Below, piece after piece: positions 7,149 through 13,869 of a DNA stretch of 15,797 nucleotides. Below the pieces are notes generated by a model. That model worked only from the letters and a program-made list of their open reading frames with translations, ran no database searches and had not been told where the DNA came from. The position numbers and the translations under genes are program-made. Where the stretch lies: the NCBI GenBank assembly GCA_937893735.1, contig CALBGD010000194.1, positions 1 to 15,797 of the forward strand, read 5' to 3'. The stretch is from an uncultured Clostridia bacterium. GTDB lineage: Bacteria; Bacillota; Clostridia; Oscillospirales; Ruminococcaceae. Position 1 is the first letter of the stretch; every line of letters starts with the position of its first letter.

Positions 7149-8108
7149 TCAGAATCCTCCGACAACGGAAATCTCGCCGGAGCGCAGAGCTTCGGTCCCA
7201 TTTTCGGAGCTTATCACCAGCCGCCCGTCATCGTCAATGCTGACTGCCTTTCCGGTGTGGAGCGCTCCGTCTTTCAGGAATGTTACCTCCCTGCCGAGCA
7301 CAAGCGAGCGCTCCCGGTATTTCCGGAGCAGCTCCGCGTGGTCGTCCCGAGCGGCGCTGTCAAGGATTTTCGCCGCAATATCCGCGCAAAGACGGCTGCG
7401 CTCCGCGAAAACTCCCACCGCGCCCGCGACCGGCGCGATATCCTGCGGAAACTCCGTGGTGGAGATATTCAGCCCTATGCCGACGATGACCTCCTCAACC
7501 GTGCCGCTTTCAAAGTCGCTGATAGCTTCGGTCAGTATGCCGGAGATTTTCCTGCCGTTAAGGAAAATGTCGTTCACCCATTTTATTCCCGCGTGAACTC
7601 CGCACAGCTCTTCAAGACTGTCGGTGACCGCGCAGGCGGCTGCGGCGGTTATCAGCGTGCAGTCGGATACCGGCTTCTGCGGTTTCAGGATAACGCTCAT
7701 GTAAAGTCCGCTGCGGGCGGGGGAATAGAAGCTCTTTCCGAATCTTCCGCGCCCGGCGGTCTGCTCGTCCGCGGCGATTATCGTGCCATGGGGCATTCCG
7801 CGCAGCGCTGCCGCCTTCGCCTCCGTGTTGGTGGAGCCCACCGAGCGGTAGACCTCCACGGGAAGCTCACGGTAGCGCTCCGGCAGGTTCAGCCGGATAC
7901 CATCGGCGGACAGCACGTCTGTTTCATTTTCCAGCAGATACCCACGGTTGGTCGCGGCGGAAATGCGGTAGCCCTCGTCCTGGAGCTGCTTCACCGCTTT
8001 CCATACCGCCGCCCGGGAAACTCCCAGCATATCCGCGAGCTCCTGCCCGGAAACCGCAGTGCCGCGCCGCTGCTCCAGTAGTGCGGCTACCTCGTTTTTA
8101 ACAGCCAT
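7149..8108 (-). CDS. birA: Biotin--[acetyl-CoA-carboxylase] ligase / biotin operon repressor BirA
   Basis: A 319-residue bifunctional enzyme that activates biotin with ATP, transfers it to the carrier lysine of biotin-dependent carboxylases, and represses biotin genes when loaded. The N-terminal winged helix (about 1-60) contains GQELADMLGVSRAAVWKAV, so this is the repressor-type BirA. The catalytic domain shows the biotinyl-AMP loop GRGRFG (119-124), KWVND (176-180) and RKISGIL (186-192) with the expected biotin-contact lysine K187; a small C-terminal SH3-like domain follows (about 270-319). The frame is open 31 codons upstream, but ATG at 8108 is preferred: it has GGGGAGG 7 nt upstream, begins directly with the HTH domain, and a longer start would overlap the promoter. 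Divergent from the SRP RNA. Confidence 0.95.
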   Translation of the reverse strand: MAVKNEVAALLEQRRGTAVSGQELADMLGVSRAAVWKAVKQLQDEGYRISAATNRGYLLENETDVLSADGIRLNLPERYRELPVEVYRSVGSTNTEAKAAALRGMPHGTIIAADEQTAGRGRFGKSFYSPARSGLYMSVILKPQKPVSDCTLITAAAACAVTDSLEELCGVHAGIKWVNDIFLNGRKISGILTEAISDFESGTVEEVIVGIGLNISTTEFPQDIAPVAGAVGVFAERSRLCADIAAKILDSAARDDHAELLRKYRERSLVLGREVTFLKDGALHTGKAVSIDDDGRLVISSENGTEALRSGEISVVGGF

Positions 8109-8139
8109 CTGTCTGCCTCCCCTGTAATTACTACGCTCT

Positions 8140-8168
8140 ATTATATACCAAAGTTCCGCTTTTTTCAA
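8140..8168 (-). promoter_or_regulatory. birA promoter
   Basis: On the minus strand TTGAAA (8168-8163), a 17-bp spacer and a perfect TATAAT (8145-8140) lie just upstream of the chosen birA start, which supports that start over the longer frame. No biotin operator palindrome was recognised. Confidence 0.8.
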
Positions 8169-8207
8169 GACTTGACGGGGAGGTCGGCACAATTTTTGCA
8201 AAACTAC

Positions 8208-8236
8208 TTGATTTTTTGCGTGAAATAGAGTATAAT
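8208..8236 (+). promoter_or_regulatory. Promoter of the SRP RNA (and probably dnaX cluster)
   Basis: TTGATT (8208-8213), a 17-bp spacer and a perfect TATAAT (8231-8236) read into the SRP RNA, with a start near 8243. It is the only clear promoter before dnaX. Confidence 0.8.
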
Positions 8237-8242
8237 ATTAGG

Positions 8243-8400
8243 GTAAGTACATAATCAAGCAATAAATGCTCTCGCTTATGGGGGCAGACCCTGTGCAACA
8301 GAGTGCTGTGAACCATGTCAGGCGGGGAACCGAGCAGCATTAAGCGGATTTCTCTGTGTGCCGCAGTCAGCCTGTTCCCATAATCGAGGGCATTTATATT
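8243..8400 (+). ncRNA. ffs: Signal recognition particle RNA (small bacterial type)
   Basis: This is the RNA core of the signal recognition particle, which binds Ffh and directs membrane and secreted proteins to the translocase. The conserved Ffh-binding hairpin is visible at about 8311-8341 (ATGTCAGG, a GGAA tetraloop, then GAGCAGCA). The ends pair as a long rod: AAATGCTCTCG (8264-8274) with CGAGGGCATTT (8385-8395), TTATGGG (8276-8282) with CCCATAA (8377-8383), and GCAACAGAG with CTCTGTGTGC further in. The 132-nt paired core resembles the short Alu-less type; a T-rich stretch at 8396-8402 gives a possible 3' end. The 5' end is estimated from the promoter and may be processed to about 8262. 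Placement beside dnaX also occurs in Bacillus (scr). Strand is set by the motif order. Confidence 0.92.
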
Positions 8401-8422
8401 TTTATGCGCGGGAGGTGCGGCA

Positions 8423-10582
8423 GTGTATCTGGCTCTTTACAGAAAATATCGTCCGAGAACATTCGACGATGTAATATCTCAGCCGGAGATCGTGACGACG
8501 CTGAAAAACCAGATCGCCACGGGTCAGAACGCCCACGCCTACCTCTTCACAGGAAGCCGCGGCACCGGAAAGACCACCTGTGCCAAGATACTTGCCATGG
8601 CGCTCAACTGCAAGCACCCTGTCGGCGGGAATCCCTGCCTTGAGTGCGAAAGCTGCCGCGAGATAGCCAGCGGAGCCGCTACGGACATCATGGAGATAGA
8701 CGCGGCAAGCAACAACAGCGTAAACGACGTTCATACGCTCCAGGAGCAGTTATCCTACACTCCGGTGAGCTGCAAGTACCGCGTATATATTCTGGACGAG
8801 GTCCACATGATGACCACGCAGGCGTTCAACGCCCTGCTGAAAACCATCGAGGAGCCCCCGCCCCACGTTATATTCATATTCGCCACCACGGAGCTTCACA
8901 AGGTTCCCGCGACAATACTTTCCCGCTGCCAGCGGTTTGAGTTCCACCGCATTGAGATTGCGGACAGCTCTGCAAGATTACTCAGCATTGCGGAGAAAGA
9001 GGGCGTCACCCTCACGCAGGAGGCGGCGGATCTTATCTCGCGTATCTCTGACGGAGGTATGCGCGACGCGCTTTCGCTTCTTGACAGGTGCATTGCCGTC
9101 AGCAGCGAGGTAACGGACGAGGTTGTCCGGAACTGCGCGGGCGTGGCGGACAACCACTCGCTGTACAGGTTCGCTGAGATGATAGCCGCGCGGGATATCC
9201 CAGGCTGTATCCAGCTTCTGGAGAAGCTCTACAAGGACGGCAAGGATGTTGCCCGGCTGATGGACGAGCTCAGCGGAGTTTTCCGCGACCTTATGCTGTA
9301 TACCAGCGCCCCCGGGGAGATGGGTCTGCTTGAAGCCATGCCGCACGACTACCCCGAGATAGAGCGTCTTGCAGGAATGTATTCCCTTGACGAGATACTT
9401 CACGACCTGACGCTTATCCAGGAGTGCACGGACGGAATTTCAAGAACCCGCCAGCGCCGCACACTTGCGGAGATGTGCTTCGTCAAGCTGTGCACGGGCG
9501 CGGCTACCGCAGCGCAGGCTTCCGCGCAGAACAAGGCGGCTCCGGTAAGGACTGCGCCTGCTCCCAAGCCGGAATTCAAGCCGATGGGCAGCGAGTTCAC
9601 CCCGGTTTCAGACGACAAGCTGAAACCTGCGCACGCCGCAAACCTCAGCAAGCTGCACGAACTGTTCAGCGAGCCAGAGCCTAAGACTGCGGCTCCTGAG
9701 CCTGCGAAGCCCGAGCCCGCAAAATCAGAGAAAAAGCCCGCGGAACCTCCGGAGCAGACGTTAGCGGATAAGCGCGCCGCCTCAGAGAAGAACGCGAATA
9801 TCAGCAAGATACATGAGATGTTCTCAAAGCCTCCGGAGACAGCGCCTGAGCCTGCACCCAAGCAGGTGACCGCACCGGAAGCCGCTGACAATATAAGCAA
9901 GCTCCATGAGATAACCGGACAGCACAGCGCGCCGGAGGAATCCGCGCCCATGCCGGAGCTCAACAGCAGACCCGCCGCGCCGGAGCCATTTGATTTAGCT
10001 CCGCCGCCAGAGGAACCGCCTGAGGAATTTATTCCGCCGCGTGAGTTCATGCCGGAGCCGGCTGTAACTCAGGCTCCTGCCCCGGAGAAAAAGCCGGAAC
10101 CCGCGCCGGTATCCAAGACCATTCCAGAGCCTCAGCCCATCAGGACTGAGCCTGCCCCCAAGCCCAAGGCTCACAAGCCCGCTGAGGAGCCCAGACCCGC
10201 TCCGGCGGCAAAGCCAGTCCCGGAGAAGAAAGCCCCGGTAAAGCAGGGAAGCGGGGAATACGAGAAGCTTGCCGGGCTCACCCCGGAGGAGTGGACGGAG
10301 GCTTCAAAGAAGCTGTCGCCGCTTTTTGCCGCGATGTTTGACGGCGCAAAGGTCAGCGTGAACAGCGACGGAGTACTCGAGATAGTGACCGGAAACCTCA
10401 TGCTGCAAGGCAGCGCGGGAAGCCGCCAGCTTGACGAGGAGCTCTTCAATGCGTTCGGAAAGAAAGTCCGCGCGATAGTGAAGCCGGAAGAAACGGAAAA
10501 AGCAGCCGGGGAAGAGATCTCCGCTGTAAAGGAGCTGCTGCGCAAGGCGGAGCAGCTCAATATAGAAGTACAATATAAGTGA
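8423..10582 (+). CDS. dnaX: DNA polymerase III subunit gamma/tau (clamp loader)
   Basis: A 719-residue ATPase of the replication clamp loader, which opens the beta clamp on primed DNA and links polymerases. Seen: Walker A GSRGTGKT (44-51), a zinc site with C63, C72, C75 and C78, Walker B with LDEVH (124-128), sensor 1 ATTE (154-157), and the SRC arginine-finger motif (167-169). Domain III runs to about 370. A Pro/Ala/Glu/Lys-rich linker (about 375-620) carries three copies of an N-[LI]-S-K-[LI]-H-E motif (407-415, 459-467, 490-498), then a folded tau-like C-terminus (about 625-719). GTG at 8423 is chosen: GGGAGG lies 7 nt upstream and the protein then begins YLALYRKYRP as in the family. First protein gene of the cluster, 22 bp after the SRP RNA, probably read from that promoter. 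Confidence 0.96.
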   Translation: MYLALYRKYRPRTFDDVISQPEIVTTLKNQIATGQNAHAYLFTGSRGTGKTTCAKILAMALNCKHPVGGNPCLECESCREIASGAATDIMEIDAASNNSVNDVHTLQEQLSYTPVSCKYRVYILDEVHMMTTQAFNALLKTIEEPPPHVIFIFATTELHKVPATILSRCQRFEFHRIEIADSSARLLSIAEKEGVTLTQEAADLISRISDGGMRDALSLLDRCIAVSSEVTDEVVRNCAGVADNHSLYRFAEMIAARDIPGCIQLLEKLYKDGKDVARLMDELSGVFRDLMLYTSAPGEMGLLEAMPHDYPEIERLAGMYSLDEILHDLTLIQECTDGISRTRQRRTLAEMCFVKLCTGAATAAQASAQNKAAPVRTAPAPKPEFKPMGSEFTPVSDDKLKPAHAANLSKLHELFSEPEPKTAAPEPAKPEPAKSEKKPAEPPEQTLADKRAASEKNANISKIHEMFSKPPETAPEPAPKQVTAPEAADNISKLHEITGQHSAPEESAPMPELNSRPAAPEPFDLAPPPEEPPEEFIPPREFMPEPAVTQAPAPEKKPEPAPVSKTIPEPQPIRTEPAPKPKAHKPAEEPRPAPAAKPVPEKKAPVKQGSGEYEKLAGLTPEEWTEASKKLSPLFAAMFDGAKVSVNSDGVLEIVTGNLMLQGSAGSRQLDEELFNAFGKKVRAIVKPEETEKAAGEEISAVKELLRKAEQLNIEVQYK

Positions 10583-10597
10583 AAGGATAACACCACT

Positions 10598-10945
10598 ATG
10601 AAGGCAAGATTACCCCAGGGATACCAGAATTCTACACCCAACATGAACCAGATGGTAAGAAAGGCACAGAAGATGCAGGAGGACATCGGCAAGATCCAGG
10701 AGGAGCTTGCTGTCAAGGAGTTCACCAAGCAGGTCGGCGGCGGTGCCATTGAGCTGGTAATGACCGGCGACAAGCAGCTCAAGTCCGTTACCATCAAGCC
10801 CGAGGTCGTTGACCCCGAGGATATCGAGATGCTCCAGGACCTCATCATCAGCGGTGTTAACGAGATACTCAAGGAAGTTGACGATTACGGCGCAGCTGAG
10901 ATGGAAAAGGTGACCGGCGGCGTTTCCTTCCCCGGCTTCATCTGA
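10598..10945 (+). CDS. YbaB/EbfC family nucleoid-associated protein
   Basis: A 115-residue protein of the YbaB/EbfC family, small dimeric DNA-binding proteins found next to dnaX and recR across bacteria. The family pattern is clear: MNQMVRKAQKMQEDIGKIQEEL-type helix (about 16-38), the strand region GGGAIELVMTGDKQLKSVTI (47-66), and the helical end. It starts 15 bp after dnaX; the AAAGGA ribosome site is about 10 nt upstream, slightly far. The Met at codon 16 could be an alternative start, but the MKARLPQGY opening looks genuine. Likely translated from the dnaX message. Role in repair or nucleoid organisation is known for homologues, not shown here. Confidence 0.95.
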   Translation: MKARLPQGYQNSTPNMNQMVRKAQKMQEDIGKIQEELAVKEFTKQVGGGAIELVMTGDKQLKSVTIKPEVVDPEDIEMLQDLIISGVNEILKEVDDYGAAEMEKVTGGVSFPGFI

Positions 10946-10967
10946 TAGCCTGAAACATAACATCTGC

Positions 10968-10992
10968 GGGCGGGTCGGCTGACCCGCCCTTT
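10968..10992 (+). terminator. Weak terminator / attenuator hairpin ahead of the comEC-like gene
   Basis: A perfect 9-bp stem, GGGCGGGTC (10968-10976) with GACCCGCCC (10981-10989), has a four-base loop and only three T residues after it. It lies between ybaB and the comEC-like start, ending 8 nt before that ATG, so it occupies the place where a ribosome site would be expected. It may reduce downstream expression. Confidence 0.55.
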
Positions 10993-10997
10993 AAAGT

Positions 10998-12956
10998 ATG
11001 AACAAGAATATAAATGCTGTGATGAAGCTCCCGCTGGTGGTGCTGGGGCTGTCGTTCTTTGCAGGCTGTATTGCCGGCAGGGACGCTCCGCTGTCGCTGT
11101 TTCTGATGGCGGCTTGTTTTTTCGCAGTATGCCTTATTATGAAGCGCTGGCGAATGTGGGCGGCGGGGCTTCTGCTCGGAATGCTGTGCATTTCCGGGTG
11201 GGAGGGCTTCTATGCTCAGCCGCTGCGCGGGCTTGACGGCACGGAGCAGCGCATTCAGTGTCACATTATGTCGCGGAGCTATTCCTCGGAGCAGTTCAGT
11301 GTTTCAAGGGCGTTCTGCGTTATTGACGGAAAACCGGCGGTGATATCGCTCACCGGGCAGTATTCCGCAGAGCCAGGCTCGGATATCGAGGTGCTTGCGG
11401 CGATTTGTCAGGAGCAGCAGAGCGGCTTCAGCTACGCGGACGGAGTGCTTCTTTCCGGCGAGGTAACTGAGATTTACAGCTCCACAGAGCCGCGCGGGCC
11501 GTTCCACTGGGCGCACATTATCCGCACGGCGGCTGAGTCACGCCTTGAAACGCTTGGCGGAGATGAAGCGGAGCTTACAAAAGGTCTGCTTCTGGGTGAT
11601 ACATCGGGATTTACGCTGAAGCTCCGGCGGGACATAAAATACAGCGGCGTGAACTATATGTGCGCAGTTTCAGGAGCGCACATCACGCTCTGCATTGCGA
11701 TACTGACGGAGCTTTTCTGCAGCAGGAAAAGCAACGCACAGGCGTACATAGCGATAGCTTCGGCGCTGATTCTGGCGGTGCTGTTCGATTTCTCGCCGTC
11801 CGTCATGAGGGCGGGATTCATGCTGGTGATCTGCCGCTGCGGGGTACTCCTGCGCAGACAGCCGGTCACGCTGAATTCCCTGTGCGCGGCGCTGTTTATA
11901 ATGACGGTGTTCACGCCTAACGCCGCGTTCGATCCGGCGCTCCAGATGTCCGCGCTGGGAGTATTCGGCGCGGCTGAGCTCGGTCCTGCGCTGAACCGCC
12001 TGCGGCGCTTTAGCTGGGAGCGATTATGGTTTCTCTCCAAACTAAAGGAAGCCGCGCTGATGGCGCTCGGCGCAATGGCGTGCATAGCTCCGGTGAGCAT
12101 TTCGCTGTTCGGCGGGATCTCCCTCGCGGAAGTCCCGGCTTCCGTGGCGCTGTCGCCGTTCTTTACGCTTGTGGTGCTTTTCGGGCTGCTGTTCCTGATG
12201 AGCGGAGTTCCGCTGATCGCTGTGCCTCTTAAATGGGCGCTGACCTGCTTCCGGGATATCCTCGGGTTCTTCGGAGATATTGACGGTGCGTGGCGGGCAA
12301 TGGACTTTGACGCCGCTGCCATAATTGCGCTTGGAGCTGCGATTCTGCTGATCGTCGGCGCGTTTGTCATGGAATGGTCAAAGATCGCGCTGGAGTGCTG
12401 CGGACTGTGCGCTGCGCTTCTGATAACCGTGAGTTTCTGTAATGATTCACAGCGGAGCTATGCGGGGTTCATTTCTGATGGAAAGACCGGGGCCGCAGTG
12501 ATATGCGAGAAAAACCAAGCCGCCGTGCTGATATCAGGCAGCGGAGATATTTCCGGGGAGCTTTTCGATTTCCTGACGGACAGCGGAATAACTCGGCTGA
12601 GACTGATAAACGCCCCGCATATGGATAATCTCGGGCTTCACGGAATGAAGGAGCTGACGGAGCTTTTCCCGGTTGATATGTTCCTGTGCCCGTATCCGCA
12701 GCTTGCGGAGGCTGAGTGCTGTATCAGCGCTTCCGGATTCGGGACGGCGGAGGAGATACTGCTGATAAACGGCAGGAGCTGCGCACTTCTGAAAGCCGGT
12801 GACGATACTCCCGCGGATATCGCGGTATACTATGGCTATAAAAAGAATACGCCCATTACCGGAGCGGCTCTGCCGCTGTATGCCTCGGCATGGCAGAACG
12901 AGCTCCCGGAAAACGGCGTGAATATCTATGATACAAGGCTGCGGGCAGTCCTGTGA
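10998..12956 (+). CDS. ComEC/Rec2-family membrane protein with degenerate C-terminal domain
   Basis: A 652-residue polytopic protein related to ComEC/Rec2, the channel for single-stranded DNA uptake in transformation. N-terminal membrane helices (about 8-70), an OB-like soluble stretch (about 75-170), then the Competence domain with GLLLGD (196-201), SGVNYMCAVSGAHI (216-229) and PSVMRAG (267-273), all family hallmarks, and helices to about 480. The remaining 170 residues sit where ComEC has a metallo-beta-lactamase domain, but the expected THxHxDHxGG site is replaced by APHMDNLGLHG (539-549), so metal binding and nuclease activity are probably lost. It is also shorter than typical ComEC (about 750-800). 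No Shine-Dalgarno is visible before ATG 10998. Placed between ybaB and recR, an unusual location. Whether it still supports uptake is unknown. Confidence 0.85.
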   Translation: MNKNINAVMKLPLVVLGLSFFAGCIAGRDAPLSLFLMAACFFAVCLIMKRWRMWAAGLLLGMLCISGWEGFYAQPLRGLDGTEQRIQCHIMSRSYSSEQFSVSRAFCVIDGKPAVISLTGQYSAEPGSDIEVLAAICQEQQSGFSYADGVLLSGEVTEIYSSTEPRGPFHWAHIIRTAAESRLETLGGDEAELTKGLLLGDTSGFTLKLRRDIKYSGVNYMCAVSGAHITLCIAILTELFCSRKSNAQAYIAIASALILAVLFDFSPSVMRAGFMLVICRCGVLLRRQPVTLNSLCAALFIMTVFTPNAAFDPALQMSALGVFGAAELGPALNRLRRFSWERLWFLSKLKEAALMALGAMACIAPVSISLFGGISLAEVPASVALSPFFTLVVLFGLLFLMSGVPLIAVPLKWALTCFRDILGFFGDIDGAWRAMDFDAAAIIALGAAILLIVGAFVMEWSKIALECCGLCAALLITVSFCNDSQRSYAGFISDGKTGAAVICEKNQAAVLISGSGDISGELFDFLTDSGITRLRLINAPHMDNLGLHGMKELTELFPVDMFLCPYPQLAEAECCISASGFGTAEEILLINGRSCALLKAGDDTPADIAVYYGYKKNTPITGAALPLYASAWQNELPENGVNIYDTRLRAVL

Positions 12957-12966
12957 GTTCCCGCAG
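12939..12966 (+). other. Hairpin spanning the comEC-like stop codon ahead of recR
   Basis: CTGCGGG (12939-12945) pairs with CCCGCAG (12960-12966) around a 14-base loop that contains the stop codon. It ends 6 nt before the recR ribosome site and has no T-run, so it is not a terminator; it could influence translational coupling or RNA processing. Confidence 0.4.
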
Positions 12967-12983
12967 GCAGCAAGGAGAAGAAT

Positions 12984-13580
12984 ATGTCTGAATTTATATC
13001 CGCTCCGCTGGCTCTTGCGGCAGAGCAGTTTGCGAAGCTCCCGGGAATAGGGATAAAGACCGCGCAGAGACTGGCGTACTATATGCTGAATCTCCCGCCG
13101 CACGAGGTGGAGGAATTCGCTGAATCGCTGGTGCGTGCAAGGAACGGCGTGCAGCTCTGCCGCTGCTGTCAGAACTTCACCGACCGCGAGGTCTGCGCGA
13201 TATGCGCCGATGACAGCCGCGACAAGGGAGTTATCTGCGTGGTTGAGTCCCCGAAGGACGTTTCCGCGTTTGAGCGCTCCGGCGGATACGAGGGCGTGTA
13301 CCATGTTCTGCACGGGCTTCTTTCCCCGATGGACGGCGTTACCGCCGAGGATCTAAAGATAAAGGAGCTCCTGAGCAGACTGCCGGACGCCCGCGAGGTC
13401 ATCATGGCGACAAACCCCACGGTGGAGGGCGAGGCTACCGCAGTGTATCTCAGCAGGCTGATAAAGCCGATGGGAATAAAGGTGTCGCGTCTGGCGTACG
13501 GACTTCCCGCAGGCTCCGCGCTGGAATTTGCGGACGATGTTACCCTGATGAAAGCGCTGGAGAACCGCAGCGAGCTGTGA
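12984..13580 (+). CDS. recR: Recombination protein RecR
   Basis: A 198-residue repair protein that acts with RecO (and RecF) to load RecA at gaps. Seen in order: helix-hairpin-helix KLPGIGIKTAQRLAYYML (about 18-35), a zinc finger C59-x2-C62-x8-C71-x2-C74, a Toprim domain starting GVICVVESPKDVSAFE (82-97) with the conserved acidic E88, and the C-terminal ATNPTVEGEATAVYL (about 141-155) and RLAYGLPAGSALEFAD stretches. Length is standard. ATG 12984 follows AAGGAG with a 6-nt gap, 27 bp after the comEC-like gene. It completes the dnaX-ybaB-recR cluster. No plus-strand intrinsic terminator follows; the hairpin just downstream has its T-run on the other strand. Confidence 0.97.
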   Translation: MSEFISAPLALAAEQFAKLPGIGIKTAQRLAYYMLNLPPHEVEEFAESLVRARNGVQLCRCCQNFTDREVCAICADDSRDKGVICVVESPKDVSAFERSGGYEGVYHVLHGLLSPMDGVTAEDLKIKELLSRLPDAREVIMATNPTVEGEATAVYLSRLIKPMGIKVSRLAYGLPAGSALEFADDVTLMKALENRSEL

Positions 13581-13597
13581 TTTTGCGCAAATCTCCA

Positions 13598-13773
13598 ATA
13601 AAAAAAGATCCCGCAGCTTTGAGGGCTGCGGGGAAAGAGATATAACGTCCGCACGAAAAAAGGAAGGAAAACGTACGGCCGCATGATGATAACACATCAT
13701 AAAAAAGGGGAGGTTGGTTGTTGGTTTGCCGCGATCCCGCGGCGATTGTTCGGCGATGACCTGTATGTCATCT
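13598..13773 (-). ncRNA. Candidate structured small RNA, antisense-oriented intergenic transcript
   Basis: The gap after recR looks like an RNA gene read leftward. Hairpins in transcript order: GATGAC/GTCATC (13772-13755), GCCGCG/CGCGGC (13743-13728), ATGATG/CATCAT (13700-13683), and a 7-bp stem at 13678-13672/13655-13649 with one G-U pair. It ends with CCCGCAGC/GCTGCGGG (13632-13610) and, after three bases, a run of seven U. Between hairpins are an unpaired C/A-rich stretch containing CCUCCCC (13713-13707) and a pyrimidine loop UUUUCCUUCCUUUUUU (13671-13656), both complementary to ribosome sites. A TATAAT at 13785-13780 would place the start near 13773, giving about 175 nt, but no good -35 is seen. 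No known family recognised. No convincing protein frame with ribosome site lies inside. Confidence 0.5.
13600..13632 (-). terminator. Intrinsic terminator oriented to the minus strand
   Basis: An 8-bp GC-rich stem (13610-13617 with 13625-13632), loop of seven, is followed on the minus strand by three bases and seven U. On the plus strand the hairpin is followed by GGAAAGAG, so it would not end the recR message. No minus-strand protein gene lies upstream of it, which is why an RNA gene is suspected. Confidence 0.65.
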
Positions 13774-13779
13774 GCTGTG

Positions 13780-13789
13780 ATTATATAAT
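13780..13789. promoter_or_regulatory. Overlapping -10 candidates for the small RNA (-) and MATE gene (+)
   Basis: ATTATATAAT holds TATAAT on the minus strand (13785-13780) and on the plus strand (13784-13789). Neither has a recognisable -35 at 16-18 bp, so both promoters are tentative; activator dependence or another sigma factor is possible. Confidence 0.35.
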
Positions 13790-13869
13790 ACACCACATCT
13801 ATGAATTCGGCGTAATCGAAATGTGAAATAATGGTGAAAGATAGAAGAGCAAAAGGAAAGAGTGAAAAA

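Noticed and set aside
7131..8081. 316-codon plus-strand frame opposite birA
   Set aside because: birA is unmistakable on the minus strand; the plus frame has no family features and runs through the birA terminator side.
8109..8201. Upstream extension of birA by 31 codons
   Set aside because: It would overlap the birA promoter and has no ribosome site; ATG 8108 has GGGGAGG and starts at the HTH domain.
8131..8340. Minus-strand frame across the SRP RNA
   Set aside because: The interval is explained by a structured SRP RNA and two promoters.
9400..10050. Minus-strand frames opposite the dnaX linker
   Set aside because: Low-complexity Gly/Ser products that mirror the Pro/Ala-rich linker; not genes.
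13831..13869. Earlier ATG for the MATE gene
   Set aside because: No ribosome site and a charged non-conserved leader; kept only as an alternative.
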